The notes under the pieces: model-generated
What the model was told of the DNA's origin: nothing
Database searches by the model: none
What the model saw: only the letters and a program-made list of their open reading frames with translations
Assembly (NCBI GenBank): GCA_963739085.1
Contig: CAVTZA010000004.1
Span: 248,001 to 312,000 of the forward strand
DNA: 64,000 nucleotides
Direction: 5' to 3'
DNA from: DATFQE01 sp963739085
GTDB lineage: Bacteria; Actinomycetota; Thermoleophilia; Gaiellales; Gaiellaceae
Translations under genes and position numbers: made by a program
Shown here: one piece after another, positions 16,382-27,426 of the stretch
How the letters are laid out: every line of letters begins with the position of its first letter
Position numbering within the stretch: the first letter of the stretch is position 1

Positions 16382-17826
16382 CGGGTGAACTGCTCCTGGA
16401 CGACCTGCGCGGCGTCGTCGCCGGGGAAGGAGTGCTCGCTGATCGCCGCGGGCCAGGCCGATAAGGCGAGCAGCAGCGCCACGAGCGGGACGAGTACGGC
16501 GAGCTCGGCCGGGCGGAGGTCGAGGGCGGCCGGCGAGACGGCGGGACCGGGCTCGCGGTGCAGGATCGCGGAGATCAGCCGCAGCTGGTACATCGCCGCC
16601 AGAACGATGGCGCCCGCGCCGATCGCGGCCCACGCCCAGCCCGCGTGGAACACGCCCGCGAGGATCAGGAACTCGCCGGCGAAGGCCACCGACCCGGGCA
16701 CCGCGAGCCCGATGATCCCGGTCGTCATCACGAGCGTCGCGAGCGCGGGCCGGCCGCGGGCCATGCCCCCGAGTCGTGAGAGCTCGCCGGTCAGGCAGCG
16801 GCGCTCGACCGCGCCCGCGAGCATGAAGAGGGTGGCCGAGACGAGCCCGTGCGCGACCATCTGCACCACGGCGCCGTCGAAGCCGAGGTCGTTGAAGGCG
16901 AAAAGCCCGAGCGTGATCAGGCCCATCTGGGCGAGGCTCGAGTAGGCGATCACCCCGCGCAGGTCGGGAGCGCGGAAGGCGAGCAGCGAGCCGTACACGA
17001 GCCCCGTCGCGGCCAGCACCAGGATCAGCACCTGGAAGTCGTCCGCCGGGCCGGGGAACTTGGGGATCGCGATGCGCAGGAAGCCGTAGGCAGCCGCCTT
17101 CGAGACGACGCCGGAGAGGATCGCGGCCACCTCGGGCGGCGACTCGCGGTACGCGTCGGGCAGCCAGCCGTGGAACGGGAACAGCGGCGCCTTGACGGCG
17201 AATGCCAGTGCGAAGCCGAGGAACAGCCACGCGTCGTCGCTCGTCCCGCTCTGGATCAGGTCGAACGTCCCCTGCTGGAGCCCGAAGACGATGATCGCGG
17301 CGAGCATGAGCAGTGAGCCCGCCATCGTGTAGATGACGAACTTGACCGTTGCGCCGAGCCGTCCCGGCCCGCCCCACGCCCCGATCAGGACGTACAGCGG
17401 CACGAGCATCGCCTCGAAGAAGACGTAGAAGAGCAGCAAATCCTGCGCCACGAAGACGCCGACGATCGCCCCGGTCAGGAAGAGCATCAGGCCGAAGTAG
17501 CCGCGCGCGCGATCGCGTCCCTCCCAGACCGCGTACGCGATCGCGGCGGCGCCCACCACGACGCTCAGCCCCACGAGCCACAGCGAGAAGCCGTACATGC
17601 CGACGTGGTACGAGACGCCGAGCTCGCCGAACCAGGCGTGCTGTTGCTCGAACTGCAGCCCTTCGTCGAAGTCGAAGCGGAAGACGCCGTTGATCCAGAG
17701 GCCAACCTCGCCGAGCGAGACGAGCAGCGCGAGCGAGCCGGCGAGCCGCCCGGGCAGCGGCAGCAGCCAGACGACGAGCGCCCCGATCAGGGGCACCAGG
17801 ATGAGCGTGGTCGTCAGCCAGCCCAT
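16378..17826 (-). CDS. nuoM: NADH-quinone oxidoreductase subunit M
   Basis: 482 residues, about 14 membrane helices. Typical NuoM blocks: LFYVFFEAMLVPLYVLIGAW near 135, FAVKAPLFPFHGWLPDAYRE near 210 with the proton-channel lysine, and IAYSSLAQMGLITLG near 300. The third gene from the 3' end is nuoL, only 3 nt away, and the stop overlaps nuoN. Proton-pumping membrane arm subunit. Confidence 0.97.
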   Translation of the reverse strand: MGWLTTTLILVPLIGALVVWLLPLPGRLAGSLALLVSLGEVGLWINGVFRFDFDEGLQFEQQHAWFGELGVSYHVGMYGFSLWLVGLSVVVGAAAIAYAVWEGRDRARGYFGLMLFLTGAIVGVFVAQDLLLFYVFFEAMLVPLYVLIGAWGGPGRLGATVKFVIYTMAGSLLMLAAIIVFGLQQGTFDLIQSGTSDDAWLFLGFALAFAVKAPLFPFHGWLPDAYRESPPEVAAILSGVVSKAAAYGFLRIAIPKFPGPADDFQVLILVLAATGLVYGSLLAFRAPDLRGVIAYSSLAQMGLITLGLFAFNDLGFDGAVVQMVAHGLVSATLFMLAGAVERRCLTGELSRLGGMARGRPALATLVMTTGIIGLAVPGSVAFAGEFLILAGVFHAGWAWAAIGAGAIVLAAMYQLRLISAILHREPGPAVSPAALDLRPAELAVLVPLVALLLALSAWPAAISEHSFPGDDAAQVVQEQFTR

Positions 17827-17829
17827 CGC

Positions 17830-19719
17830 CTACCGCACCGAGATGAAGACGAGGACGAGGATGGCGACGCCGGAGGCGAGCGCGAGCGCGTAGGTGCGTA
17901 CAAGGCCGGTCTGGGTGTGCGAGACCTCACCGCCTGCGCGGCGCGTTCCGCCGGCCACGGCGTCGATCGAGCCTTCGATCAGCGGCTTCTCGACGAAACG
18001 CCTCCACGCGTTGGCGACCCACACGGCCGGCTTGTAGAAGACCCAGTCGTACGCCTCGTCGAAGTAGAACTTGTGCTCGAGCAGCTTGCGGGGGAAGGCC
18101 GCCTTCGGGGCGGCGATCCGATGTGCGCCGTAGATCCACCAGGCCACCCCGATCCCGGCCAGCCCGATCGCCACCGAGATCGCGCTGATCGTGTAGTCCT
18201 GGAGCACGCTCGGCTCGACCAGGGGCTCGGCGACCGGGTTGAGCCAGTCGGAGACGAGCTCCCAGAGGCCCGGGATCTGGATCAGCCCGCCGATCGCCGC
18301 CAGCACGGTCAGCACCCACACGGTCGAGGTCATCGAGAACGGCCCCTCCCCGTGCCCCGGTGAGGGCGCGTGGATGTGCTCGCGCGCATACGGCGAGACG
18401 TCGCCCTCGAAGACCATGAAGAACATGCGGAACGTGTAGACGCCGGTCAGGAAGACACCGATCAGCGCCACGACGAGGAGGGTGCGCCCGTACCAGCCGT
18501 CGGCGAGGGCGCTCGCGAGGATGGAGTCCTTGGACCAGAAGCCCGAGAGCGGAGGCATCCCGGCCAGCGCCAGCGCGCCGATCAGGAACGCGATCCGGGT
18601 CTTCGGCAGGTACGCGCGGAGCCCGCCCATCTTCCGCATGTCCTGCTCGCCCATGAGCGCGTGGATGACGATCCCGGCGGCGAGGAAGAGCAGCGCCTTG
18701 AAGAACGCGTGCGTCATCAGGTGGAACATCCCGCTCGCGTAGGCGCCGATGCCGGCTCCCAGGAACATGTAGCCGATCTGCGACATCGTCGAGTACGCGA
18801 TCACGCGCTTGATGTCCACCTGGACTAGGGCGACCAGGCCGGCCACGAGCAAGGTCAAGGCCCCGATTCCGGCGGCGAGGTCCTGCACCTCGGGCGCCGC
18901 CTCGAAGATCGGGTTCAACCGGACGAGCATGTAGACGCCGGCGGTCACCATCGTGGCCGCGTGGATCAGTGCACTGACCGGGGTGGGGCCCTCCATTGCG
19001 TCGGGGAGCCACGTCTGCAGCGGGATCTGCGCAGATTTCGCGACCGCGCCGCCGAGCATGCCGAGCGCGACCAGCGTCATCACGGTCTGCGAAGTGCCGT
19101 CTGCGTACTCGAAGTCGCTGAGGGCGAGCGGCGCGCCCTGCCAGAACAGCAGGAAGATCGCGAGCGCCATGGTGGCGTCGCCGAACGCGTTCATGATGAA
19201 CGCCTTCTTGGCGGCGGCGACCGCGCTCGGGCGCTCGTGGTGGAAGCCGATCAGCAGGTACGAGGAGAGGCCGACGAGGCCCCAGCCGACCAGGAGCAGC
19301 ACGAAGTTCGCCGACTGGACGAGCATCAGCATCGAGAAGACGAAGAGCGACATGTAGGCGAAGTAGCGGCGCTCCTCGTCCTCGCCGTCCATGTAGCCGA
19401 TCGAGTAGGCGACGATGAGCGCGCCGACGCCGGAGACGATCAGCATCATGAAGACGCTCAGTGGGTCGATCAGGATCTCCAGTGGCACGCGGAAATCGCC
19501 GGCGGCCAGCCAGGTCCACGCCTCGGAAGTGACGACGCGGTCGTCCGTGCTGCGGTCGAGCAGCGCGAAGAACGTGATCGCCGCGCCGACGAATGCGACC
19601 GCGACGGAGAGCGTCGACAGGTAGGCGGCCACCCGCCGCGAGATCCGAGTGCCGGCGAGGGTGATCAGCAGTGCGCCTGCGAGCGGCGAGGTGAGGCAGA
19701 GCCAGGCGGCGGCTTCCAC
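17830..19719 (-). CDS. nuoL: NADH-quinone oxidoreductase subunit L
   Basis: 629 residues, about 16 helices, GTG start 1 nt after the nuoK stop. Signatures: LLLVGWGLVGLSSYLLIGF near 143, AKSAQIPLQTWLPDAMEGPT near 228, and IAYSTMSQIGYMFLG near 310. The long C-terminal segment corresponds to the lateral helix that ties the pumping subunits together, followed by a final membrane helix. Largest proton-translocating subunit of complex I. Confidence 0.97.
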   Translation of the reverse strand: MEAAAWLCLTSPLAGALLITLAGTRISRRVAAYLSTLSVAVAFVGAAITFFALLDRSTDDRVVTSEAWTWLAAGDFRVPLEILIDPLSVFMMLIVSGVGALIVAYSIGYMDGEDEERRYFAYMSLFVFSMLMLVQSANFVLLLVGWGLVGLSSYLLIGFHHERPSAVAAAKKAFIMNAFGDATMALAIFLLFWQGAPLALSDFEYADGTSQTVMTLVALGMLGGAVAKSAQIPLQTWLPDAMEGPTPVSALIHAATMVTAGVYMLVRLNPIFEAAPEVQDLAAGIGALTLLVAGLVALVQVDIKRVIAYSTMSQIGYMFLGAGIGAYASGMFHLMTHAFFKALLFLAAGIVIHALMGEQDMRKMGGLRAYLPKTRIAFLIGALALAGMPPLSGFWSKDSILASALADGWYGRTLLVVALIGVFLTGVYTFRMFFMVFEGDVSPYAREHIHAPSPGHGEGPFSMTSTVWVLTVLAAIGGLIQIPGLWELVSDWLNPVAEPLVEPSVLQDYTISAISVAIGLAGIGVAWWIYGAHRIAAPKAAFPRKLLEHKFYFDEAYDWVFYKPAVWVANAWRRFVEKPLIEGSIDAVAGGTRRAGGEVSHTQTGLVRTYALALASGVAILVLVFISVR

Positions 19720-19720
19720 G

Positions 19721-20029
19721 TCAGCCCTTCAACGTGGACAGGGTGTCGACGTCGAGCTCGAGGTTGCGCCGGTGCAGTGCCACGACGAGGCCGAGGCCGA
19801 CCACGACCTCCGAGGCCGCGACGGCCATGACCGTGACGGCGAAGATCTGGCCGGAGGCGTCGCCGACCCGGCGCGCGAACGCGATGAAGGCGAGGTTCGC
19901 GCCGTTGAGCATGATCTCGAGCGACAGCAGGACGATCAGCGGGTTGCGGCGGAGCAGAACGCCGAGCGCGCCGGTGGCGAACAGGAACGAGGCGACCGTC
20001 AGGTAGAGCGGGATCTCGGGCCCGGTCAT
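19721..20029 (-). CDS. nuoK: NADH-quinone oxidoreductase subunit K
   Basis: 102 residues, three membrane helices. The conserved membrane glutamates of NuoK are visible in LLSLEIMLNGANLAF and AASEVVVGLGLVV. The start is the ATG overlapping the nuoJ stop (ATGA). The frame stays open upstream inside nuoJ, but that is not used. Part of the membrane arm linking quinone chemistry to proton pumping. Confidence 0.96.
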   Translation of the reverse strand: MTGPEIPLYLTVASFLFATGALGVLLRRNPLIVLLSLEIMLNGANLAFIAFARRVGDASGQIFAVTVMAVAASEVVVGLGLVVALHRRNLELDVDTLSTLKG

Positions 20030-20574
20030 TGCCTGAGCGTCGCCTCCTGGTCGGGGATGCGACGGCTCTGGCCGCCGAGCACGACGCCGCCGACCGCTGC
20101 CACGAGCAGCACGATCGACGTGATCTCGAACGCGAGCAGGTGGTCGGTGAGGAAGAGGTCGCCGATCTGCTGCGGGCTGCCGAAGCTCGAGCTGATGTCT
20201 GCGGCGTCTCGGAGCCGGCCGCTGGCGCCGAGCCCGATCGCGATGATCACCTCCACGAGGATCGCCCCGCCCGCGAGCACGCCGCCCACGAGCTGCCAGC
20301 TCGGCCCTCCCGTCCAGACGGTGTCGGCGCGCTGCCCGACGTAGGCGATGACGAACAGGAACATCACCATCACCGCGCCCGCGTAGACGAGCACCTGCGC
20401 GGCGGCGACGAACTCGGCGGCCAGCAGCAGGTAGAGGACGGCGAGCGACGCGAGGTTCCCGATCAGCGCCAGGGCCGAGTAGAAGGGGTTCGTGAACGTG
20501 ACGACCGCGATGCCGGAGCCGAGGCAGGCGAAGGCGGCGGCGACCCAGACGACCCAGACGATGAAGTCGGCCAT
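20026..20574 (-). CDS. nuoJ: NADH-quinone oxidoreductase subunit J
   Basis: 182 residues, five membrane helices. NuoJ signature AAEFVAAAQVLVYAGAVMVM is near 52, with the conserved helix-3 pi-bulge region. The ATG immediately follows the nuoI stop, and the stop overlaps nuoK. The C-terminal tail is somewhat longer than in E. coli and hydrophilic. Confidence 0.96.
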   Translation of the reverse strand: MADFIVWVVWVAAAFACLGSGIAVVTFTNPFYSALALIGNLASLAVLYLLLAAEFVAAAQVLVYAGAVMVMFLFVIAYVGQRADTVWTGGPSWQLVGGVLAGGAILVEVIIAIGLGASGRLRDAADISSSFGSPQQIGDLFLTDHLLAFEITSIVLLVAAVGGVVLGGQSRRIPDQEATLRQ

Positions 20575-21069
20575 CTAGCTGCGCTCCTTGTGGGCGGAGA
20601 GGGGCGTGTCGTACAGGTTCGGATCGGCGACCGGGACGCGCTTGATCGGCTCGGCCAGCAACATGTCCTTCGTGTAGATCAGGTCGTCGCGCGAGTACTC
20701 CGAGAGCTCGAACTCCTGCTCGAGCGTGATCGCGTCGAACGGGCAGGCGAGCTCGCAGTAGCCGCAGAAGATGCAGCGGCTGAGGTTGATCTCGTAGATG
20801 CGCGCGTAGCGCTCGCCGGCGGAGACCCGGTGGTCGGGCGTGTTCTCGGCGGCGACGACGCGGATGCAGTCGGCGGGGCAGGCGGCGGCGCAGAGCGAGC
20901 AGCCGACGCACTTCTCCAGGCCGTTCTCGTGCGTCCAGAGGCGGTGTCGGCCGCGGAAGCGCGGGTAGACCGGGCGCTTGAACTCCGGGTACTGCTGCGT
21001 GATCGGCTTGCGGAAGACCTGCTTCAGCGTGACGCCGAAGCCCTTCAGGCTGTCGAGCGGGCGGGCCAT
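20575..21069 (-). CDS. nuoI: NADH-quinone oxidoreductase subunit I (two 4Fe-4S clusters)
   Basis: 164 residues from the ATG overlapping the nuoH stop by one base (TGATG). Two ferredoxin motifs bind clusters N6a and N6b: CVGCSLCAAACPADC near 54 and CIFCGYCELACPFDA near 96. NuoI passes electrons within the peripheral arm toward NuoB. The frame is open upstream within nuoH. Confidence 0.97.
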   Translation of the reverse strand: MARPLDSLKGFGVTLKQVFRKPITQQYPEFKRPVYPRFRGRHRLWTHENGLEKCVGCSLCAAACPADCIRVVAAENTPDHRVSAGERYARIYEINLSRCIFCGYCELACPFDAITLEQEFELSEYSRDDLIYTKDMLLAEPIKRVPVADPNLYDTPLSAHKERS

Positions 21070-22055
21070 CAGATCGCGAGCACCACGGCGGCTGTGATCA
21101 CCGCGTTGGCGGTGGCGACGGGCAGGAGCACCTTCCAGCCGAACCGCATCAGCTGGTCGTAGCGCAGGCGCGGGAGCGTCGTCCGCAGCCAGATGAAGAC
21201 GAAGAGCATCACCGCGACCTTGAGCAGGAACCAGACGGGGCCGAACCAGTCGTCCCAGGGGCCGTGCCAGCCGCCGAGGAAGAGTGTCGTCGCGAGGGCC
21301 GAGAGCAGGATCAGGTTCACGTACTCGGCCATCTGGAACAGGCCCCAGCGCATGCCGCTGTACTCGGTGTGGTAGCCGGCGACGAGCTCGGTCTCGGCCT
21401 CGGGCAGGTCGAACGGGGCGCGGTTCGTCTCGGCGGTGCCGGCGATCACGAACACGACGAACCCCACCGCCTGCGGGATGATGTACCACCAGTTGTCGCC
21501 CTGCGTCGCGACGATGTCGACGAGCGAGAGGGACTGGGCGAGCACGACCACCCCGAGGACGGAGAGGGCCAGCGAGACCTCGTACGAGACGAGCTGCGCG
21601 CACGTCCGCATCGAGCCGAGCAGCGAGTACTTCGACTCGGAGGCCCAGCCGCCGACGATGAACCCGTAGATCCCGACCGAGCCCAGGGCGAAGATCAGGA
21701 TCAGCGAGATCGAGACGTTGGCGACGTAGCCGTTGATCTGGTAGTCGAGCACCTCCCAGCCGGGCCCGAACGGGATCACCGAGAAGGCGAGCAGGGCGGT
21801 GAACGCCGACAGCACCGGGGCGCCGATGTAGAGGACGTCGATCCCGGCGGTCGGGACGAAGCTCTCCTTGCGGATCAGCTTCACGAGGTCGGCGATCGGC
21901 TGCAGGAGCCCGAAGGGACCGGCCCGGTTAGGCCCATAGCGTCGCTGCATCCGTCCGATTACCTTGCGCTCGACCCACGTGAGGTAGGCGAAGAACAGCA
22001 GCACGATGTTGATGATCACGAACCCCTTGACGAGCGAGATCCACCAGGGTTCCAC
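21069..22055 (-). CDS. nuoH: NADH-quinone oxidoreductase subunit H
   Basis: 328 residues, about eight membrane helices, GTG start overlapping the nuoG stop (one base shared). Hallmarks: YLTWVERKVIGRMQRRYGPNR near 25, a stretch that lies at the quinone chamber; FDLPEAETELVAGYHTEYSG near 205; and PRLRYDQLMRFGWK near the end. Forms the quinone-binding heel of complex I. Confidence 0.97.
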   Translation of the reverse strand: MEPWWISLVKGFVIINIVLLFFAYLTWVERKVIGRMQRRYGPNRAGPFGLLQPIADLVKLIRKESFVPTAGIDVLYIGAPVLSAFTALLAFSVIPFGPGWEVLDYQINGYVANVSISLILIFALGSVGIYGFIVGGWASESKYSLLGSMRTCAQLVSYEVSLALSVLGVVVLAQSLSLVDIVATQGDNWWYIIPQAVGFVVFVIAGTAETNRAPFDLPEAETELVAGYHTEYSGMRWGLFQMAEYVNLILLSALATTLFLGGWHGPWDDWFGPVWFLLKVAVMLFVFIWLRTTLPRLRYDQLMRFGWKVLLPVATANAVITAAVVLAI

Positions 22056-24284
22056 TAGGGCTTCCTGACCTCGACTCCGCGGCCGAGCTCCTGTGCCTGG
22101 TCGGCCGGGATGCGCACGACGCCCTTCAGCAGCTTCTTGTTGACGCGAGCTCTGAGGTTGAGCGACGTCCCGTTCGAGGTGACCACGACCGGGTCGCCGG
22201 TGACGATCCCGCGGCGGTCGGCGTCGTCGGCCGAGACCTCGACCTCGCCGCCGGGCCGCTGGAACTGCAGCTCGGGCACGCGCTCGACGTCCGGTCCCGA
22301 GAACAGCGGCCGGTAGGCGACGAGCTGCAGGCCGCTGCCGGTGATCCGCTCGAGCTTGGGCTCCTTGCGGACGGGCTCCGCGGCCTTCGCCGGCTCCACG
22401 CGCGGCGGCAGCGGTGCCCGCTCGCCGACGCGGCCGTACTCGAGGCCGTCGTAACAGATCCCGGAGAGCTCCGCGAAGACGAGCGCCGGATGGGGCGAGA
22501 GCTCGACGCCGAAGCGCTCGGCCAGGCGTGCGAGCCAGGCGAGCTCGTCCGGGCAGGGCGGGATGACCGCGCGCCGCAGGCGCTGCAGTCGACCCTCGAG
22601 GTTCACCATCGTCCCGTCCCGCTCGAGGTAGCTCGTCCCGGGCAGCACGAGGTCGGTCCAGCCGCGGAGCGGCCGGCGGAACATCCCGATCGCCAGCACC
22701 TTCTCGGCCGTCTGAGCGAGCGCGCGCACGTTCGGGTCGGCGGCGGCCTCGTCGCCGGACACGATCAGCAGGCCGATCGGCTCGGGGTTCGCCTCGTCGC
22801 TGTCGGCCGCGGCCGACCAGGCATCGCCGACGCCCCGGCCGTTCGGGGTCGCGGGCAGGTGGAAGGCGGCGCAACCCGGCTTGCCTGCGAAGCCCAGTTC
22901 GCCTGCCGTGGCGGCCAGATGGGCACCGCCCTGGCCGCCCGGGCCCGACCAGATCAGCACCGCGCGTTCCGCCTCGCGCAGGCGCCGGCCGAGCTCGCTC
23001 TTGCGCTTTGCCAGGGCCTTGCAGGTCGCGGCGCCCGTTCCGGGCTCGGCGGGCACGTTCCCGTGCGGGCCGACGACCTGGACATCCGCCCCGGCGCGGC
23101 GGGCGGCGCGGATCCAGAGGTCGACGATCGGCGCGCGCTCGACGACGGGGTCGTCGCCGATCACGACGACGAGCTCGGCGTCGCGGATCGTGGAGAGCGG
23201 CGCGCGGAAAGCGTCGAGGGCGCGGCTCGTCTCCTCCGGGAGGACGGCGGAGTGCGCACCGAGGCCGCCGCGCAGCAGCTTCCCCATCCCGTAGGCGAGC
23301 TCGACGGTCTCGGAGCCGGACAGCGCGGTCACGACCCGGCCGTCGGCGGCCCGGAGCATCGCCTCGGCCTCATCGAGCGCCTCCTCCCAGCCGATCGGGA
23401 CGAGTCGCCGTGGGCCCGAGCGCTTCAGCGGGTCGACGACTCGGTCTTCCGCGTACAGGGACGGGAACGTCGAGCGGCCCTTGTCGCAGAGCCAGCCCTC
23501 GTCCACCTCCGCGTGGTTGCGCGAGAGGATCCGCTTGACCTTGCCCTCGCGCGTGGTCGCGTGGATGTTGCAGCCGACAGGGCAGAGGCCGCAGACGGTC
23601 GGTGCGTTCTGAATCTCCCACGGGCGGGCCTCGAAGCGGTACTGCGTCGAGGTGAGCGCACCGACGGGGCACAGCTCGACCACGTTGCCGCTGAACGGCG
23701 CCCGGTACGGCTCGTCCTCGAACGTCGTGATCACGGACTGCGCGCCGCGGTTCTCGGCGACGAGCTGGCCGTCCTCGGCGACGCCCTCGGAGAAGCGCGT
23801 GCAGCGGTAGCAGAGGATGCAGCGCTCGCGGTCGAGCGCGATCAGCGGGCTGATCGGAATCGGCTTCTCGAACGTCCGCTTCGGGAACGTCATGCGCGTG
23901 TTGCCCGGCCCGTAGCGGAAGGTCAGGTCCTGGAGCGGGCACTCGCCGCCCTTGTCGCAGACCGGGCAGTCGAGCGGGTGGTTGACGAGGATGAACTCCA
24001 GCGTCGCGTTCTGGCCTTCCGCCGCGGCCGCGCTCGTGTGCGAGGTGTTGACGACGAGGCCCTCCTGCGCGGTGAGCGTGCAGCCGGCCTGGAGCTTCGG
24101 TATGCCCTCGATCTCGACGAGGCACATGCGGCATGCCCCGACTGCCGGCCCGATCCGCGGCTCGTAGCAGAAGACGGGGATCTCGATCCCGGCCTCGGCC
24201 GCCGTCTCGACGAGCCCCATCCCCTTCGGGACCCTGGACCTCGCGGCCGTCGACGGTCACGGTGACCAGCTCTGGCGTGCTCAC
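22055..24284 (-). CDS. nuoG: NADH-quinone oxidoreductase subunit G (frame broken near its 5' end)
   Basis: The main frame runs 22055-24220. The missing N-terminus lies in another frame from a GTG at 24284 (VSTPELVTVTVDGREVQ) and joins if one base of the CCC at 24232-24234 is removed; the whole then encodes 742 residues. Clusters visible: 2Fe-2S (CYEPRIGPAVGACRMCLVE), the His-Cys motif HPLDCPVCDKGGECPLQD, CILCYRCTRF, and VCGLCPVGC, followed by a molybdopterin-oxidoreductase-like domain. The GTG has a GGGAG ribosome site. Without the correction the first strand of the ferredoxin domain would be lost. Confidence 0.93.
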
Positions 24285-24378
24285 GCCCGCGCTCCCGGAG
24301 GGGCGCTGGGGCAACCTCCCGGTTTCCCCAGACCCCTTCCCCAGGTCCGCTGACGCGGACAGACGGCTCCGTCGGCGC

Positions 24379-25674
<1,296 letters not shown>

Positions 25675-25684
25675 CTTCGGCGAC

Positions 25685-26158
25685 TCAGCTACGGCGCACC
25701 TCCTCGACGATCGTGGGCACGTCGTCGGCTCGCACGGGCTCGCGGTAGCGGTGGTCGACCGCGACGACGGTGCCCCAGCCGCAGCCGCCGAAGCACTCGA
25801 CGGCGCGGAGCGTGACCTCGCCGTCGTCGGTCGTCTCGCCGGCCTTGATCCCGAGCTCGCCCTCGAAGGCCTCGAGCACGCTCTGGGCCCCCACGAGCGC
25901 GCACGAGACGTTCGTGCACACCTCGACGAGGTGCTTGCCTACGGGCTCCAGGTGGAACATGTCGTAGAAGGACGCGACCGCCTTGCAGTAGGCGGGCGTC
26001 AGGTCGAGCGCGTCGCCGACCTCGACGAAGGCGCTCGAGGGCAGCCAGCCGCCGTGCTCCTCCTGCGCGAGCCGGAGCGCCGGCAAGACCGCCGAGAGGG
26101 GGTCCGGGTACTGCGCGCGGAGCTCGTCGACCTTCTTCTGGAACGGCGTCGCCCTCAC
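25685..26158 (-). CDS. nuoE: NADH-quinone oxidoreductase subunit E
   Basis: 157 residues from the GTG overlapping the nuoD stop (GTGA). Thioredoxin-like 2Fe-2S fold: the N1a ligands are visible as CTNVSC (C-x4-C) and CFGGC (C-x3-C). It starts QKKVDELRAQYPDPLSAVLP, typical of NuoE. Pairs with NuoF at the electron-input end. Confidence 0.96.
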   Translation of the reverse strand: MRATPFQKKVDELRAQYPDPLSAVLPALRLAQEEHGGWLPSSAFVEVGDALDLTPAYCKAVASFYDMFHLEPVGKHLVEVCTNVSCALVGAQSVLEAFEGELGIKAGETTDDGEVTLRAVECFGGCGWGTVVAVDHRYREPVRADDVPTIVEEVRRS

Positions 26159-27426
26159 CGGTCGACCTCCCCCATCACGCCGTCGAGCGAGCCGACGATC
26201 GCGATCATGTCGGCGATCAGCGCGTCGGTCATGCACGTCGCGGTCGCCTCGAGCGCGACGAACGAGGGGGCGCGGAACTTGACGCGCCACGGCTTCGGCC
26301 CGCCGTCCGAGACGACGTAGCAGCCGAGCTCGCCGCGCGGAGACTCGACCGTCGCGTAGACCTCGCCCTCGGGGACGGGGAAGCCCTCGGTCACGAGCTT
26401 GAAGTGGTGGATCAGCGACTCCATCGAGGTGTGCAGCTCGTGGCGAGGCGGCAGCACGAACTTGCGGTCGTCCACGATCCAGGGCTCGCCCTCCATCTGC
26501 TCGAGCCGGTCGAGGCACTGCTCGACGATGCGGATCGACTCGCGCATCTCGTCCATGTGCACGCGGTAGCGGTCGTAGACGTCGCCGTTCGGGTACACGG
26601 GGACGCGGAAGTCGACGTCGCCGTAGGCCAGGTAGGGCTGGTCGCGCCGGAGGTCCCAGTCCACGCCGGACCCGCGCAGAACGGGGCCTGACTGGCCGAG
26701 CGCGATCGCGTCGTCCACGGACAGCAGGCCGACCCCCCGCGTCCGCTCGAGCCAGATCTCGTTGCGTGAGAGCATCGCCTCGTAGTCGTCCATCGAGCGC
26801 GGGAAGTTCTCGGCGTAGCGACGGCACTCGGGAAAGAACCCGGGCGGGATGTCCTCGGCGAGGCCGCCGACCTGGAAGTAGCGCGTGTGCATGCGCGCGC
26901 CGGCCGCGAGCTCGAACAGGTCGAGCATCGGCTCGCGCTCGCGGAAGGCGTACCAGAAGATCGAGATCGCGCCGATCTCGAGCGCCGACGTTCCGAGCCA
27001 GATCAGGTGCGAGTGGATCCGGTTCAGCTCGCACAGCAGCGTGCGCATCCAGCGGGCCTTCTCGGGAACCTCGACGTCGAGCAGCTGCTCGACCGCGAGC
27101 ACGAAGACGAGCTCGTTGTTCTGGAACGAGACGTAGTCGATGCGCGGCCCGTACGGGATGCACTTCCACCACGTCTTGTGCTCCATCGTCTTCTCGAAGC
27201 CGGTGTGGAGGTAGCCGACGACGGCGCGCAGCCCGACGACGCTCTCGCCGTTCAGGTCGACGACCAGCCGCAGCACGCCGTGCGTCGACGGATGATTGGG
27301 GCCGAAGTTGACCTGGAGGACGTCGCCGGTCGCCGCGATCTCCGGCGGCACCTGGAGGATCGTCGGGACCGGCGAGGGGATGCGCGAGCCCTCGTAGATC
27401 CTCTTCTTGCGGGCGACGGTGGCCAT
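26155..27426 (-). CDS. nuoD: NADH-quinone oxidoreductase subunit D
   Basis: 423 residues. Typical blocks: NFGPNHPSTHGVLRLVVDLN near 36, the quinone-contacting HTGFEKTMEHKTW near 73, and GSGVDWDLRRDQPY near 250. The C-terminal DR is present (DGVMGEVDR). It starts with the ATG one base after the nuoC stop and overlaps nuoE. NuoD forms the quinone site with NuoB. Confidence 0.97.
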   Translation of the reverse strand: MATVARKKRIYEGSRIPSPVPTILQVPPEIAATGDVLQVNFGPNHPSTHGVLRLVVDLNGESVVGLRAVVGYLHTGFEKTMEHKTWWKCIPYGPRIDYVSFQNNELVFVLAVEQLLDVEVPEKARWMRTLLCELNRIHSHLIWLGTSALEIGAISIFWYAFREREPMLDLFELAAGARMHTRYFQVGGLAEDIPPGFFPECRRYAENFPRSMDDYEAMLSRNEIWLERTRGVGLLSVDDAIALGQSGPVLRGSGVDWDLRRDQPYLAYGDVDFRVPVYPNGDVYDRYRVHMDEMRESIRIVEQCLDRLEQMEGEPWIVDDRKFVLPPRHELHTSMESLIHHFKLVTEGFPVPEGEVYATVESPRGELGCYVVSDGGPKPWRVKFRAPSFVALEATATCMTDALIADMIAIVGSLDGVMGEVDR

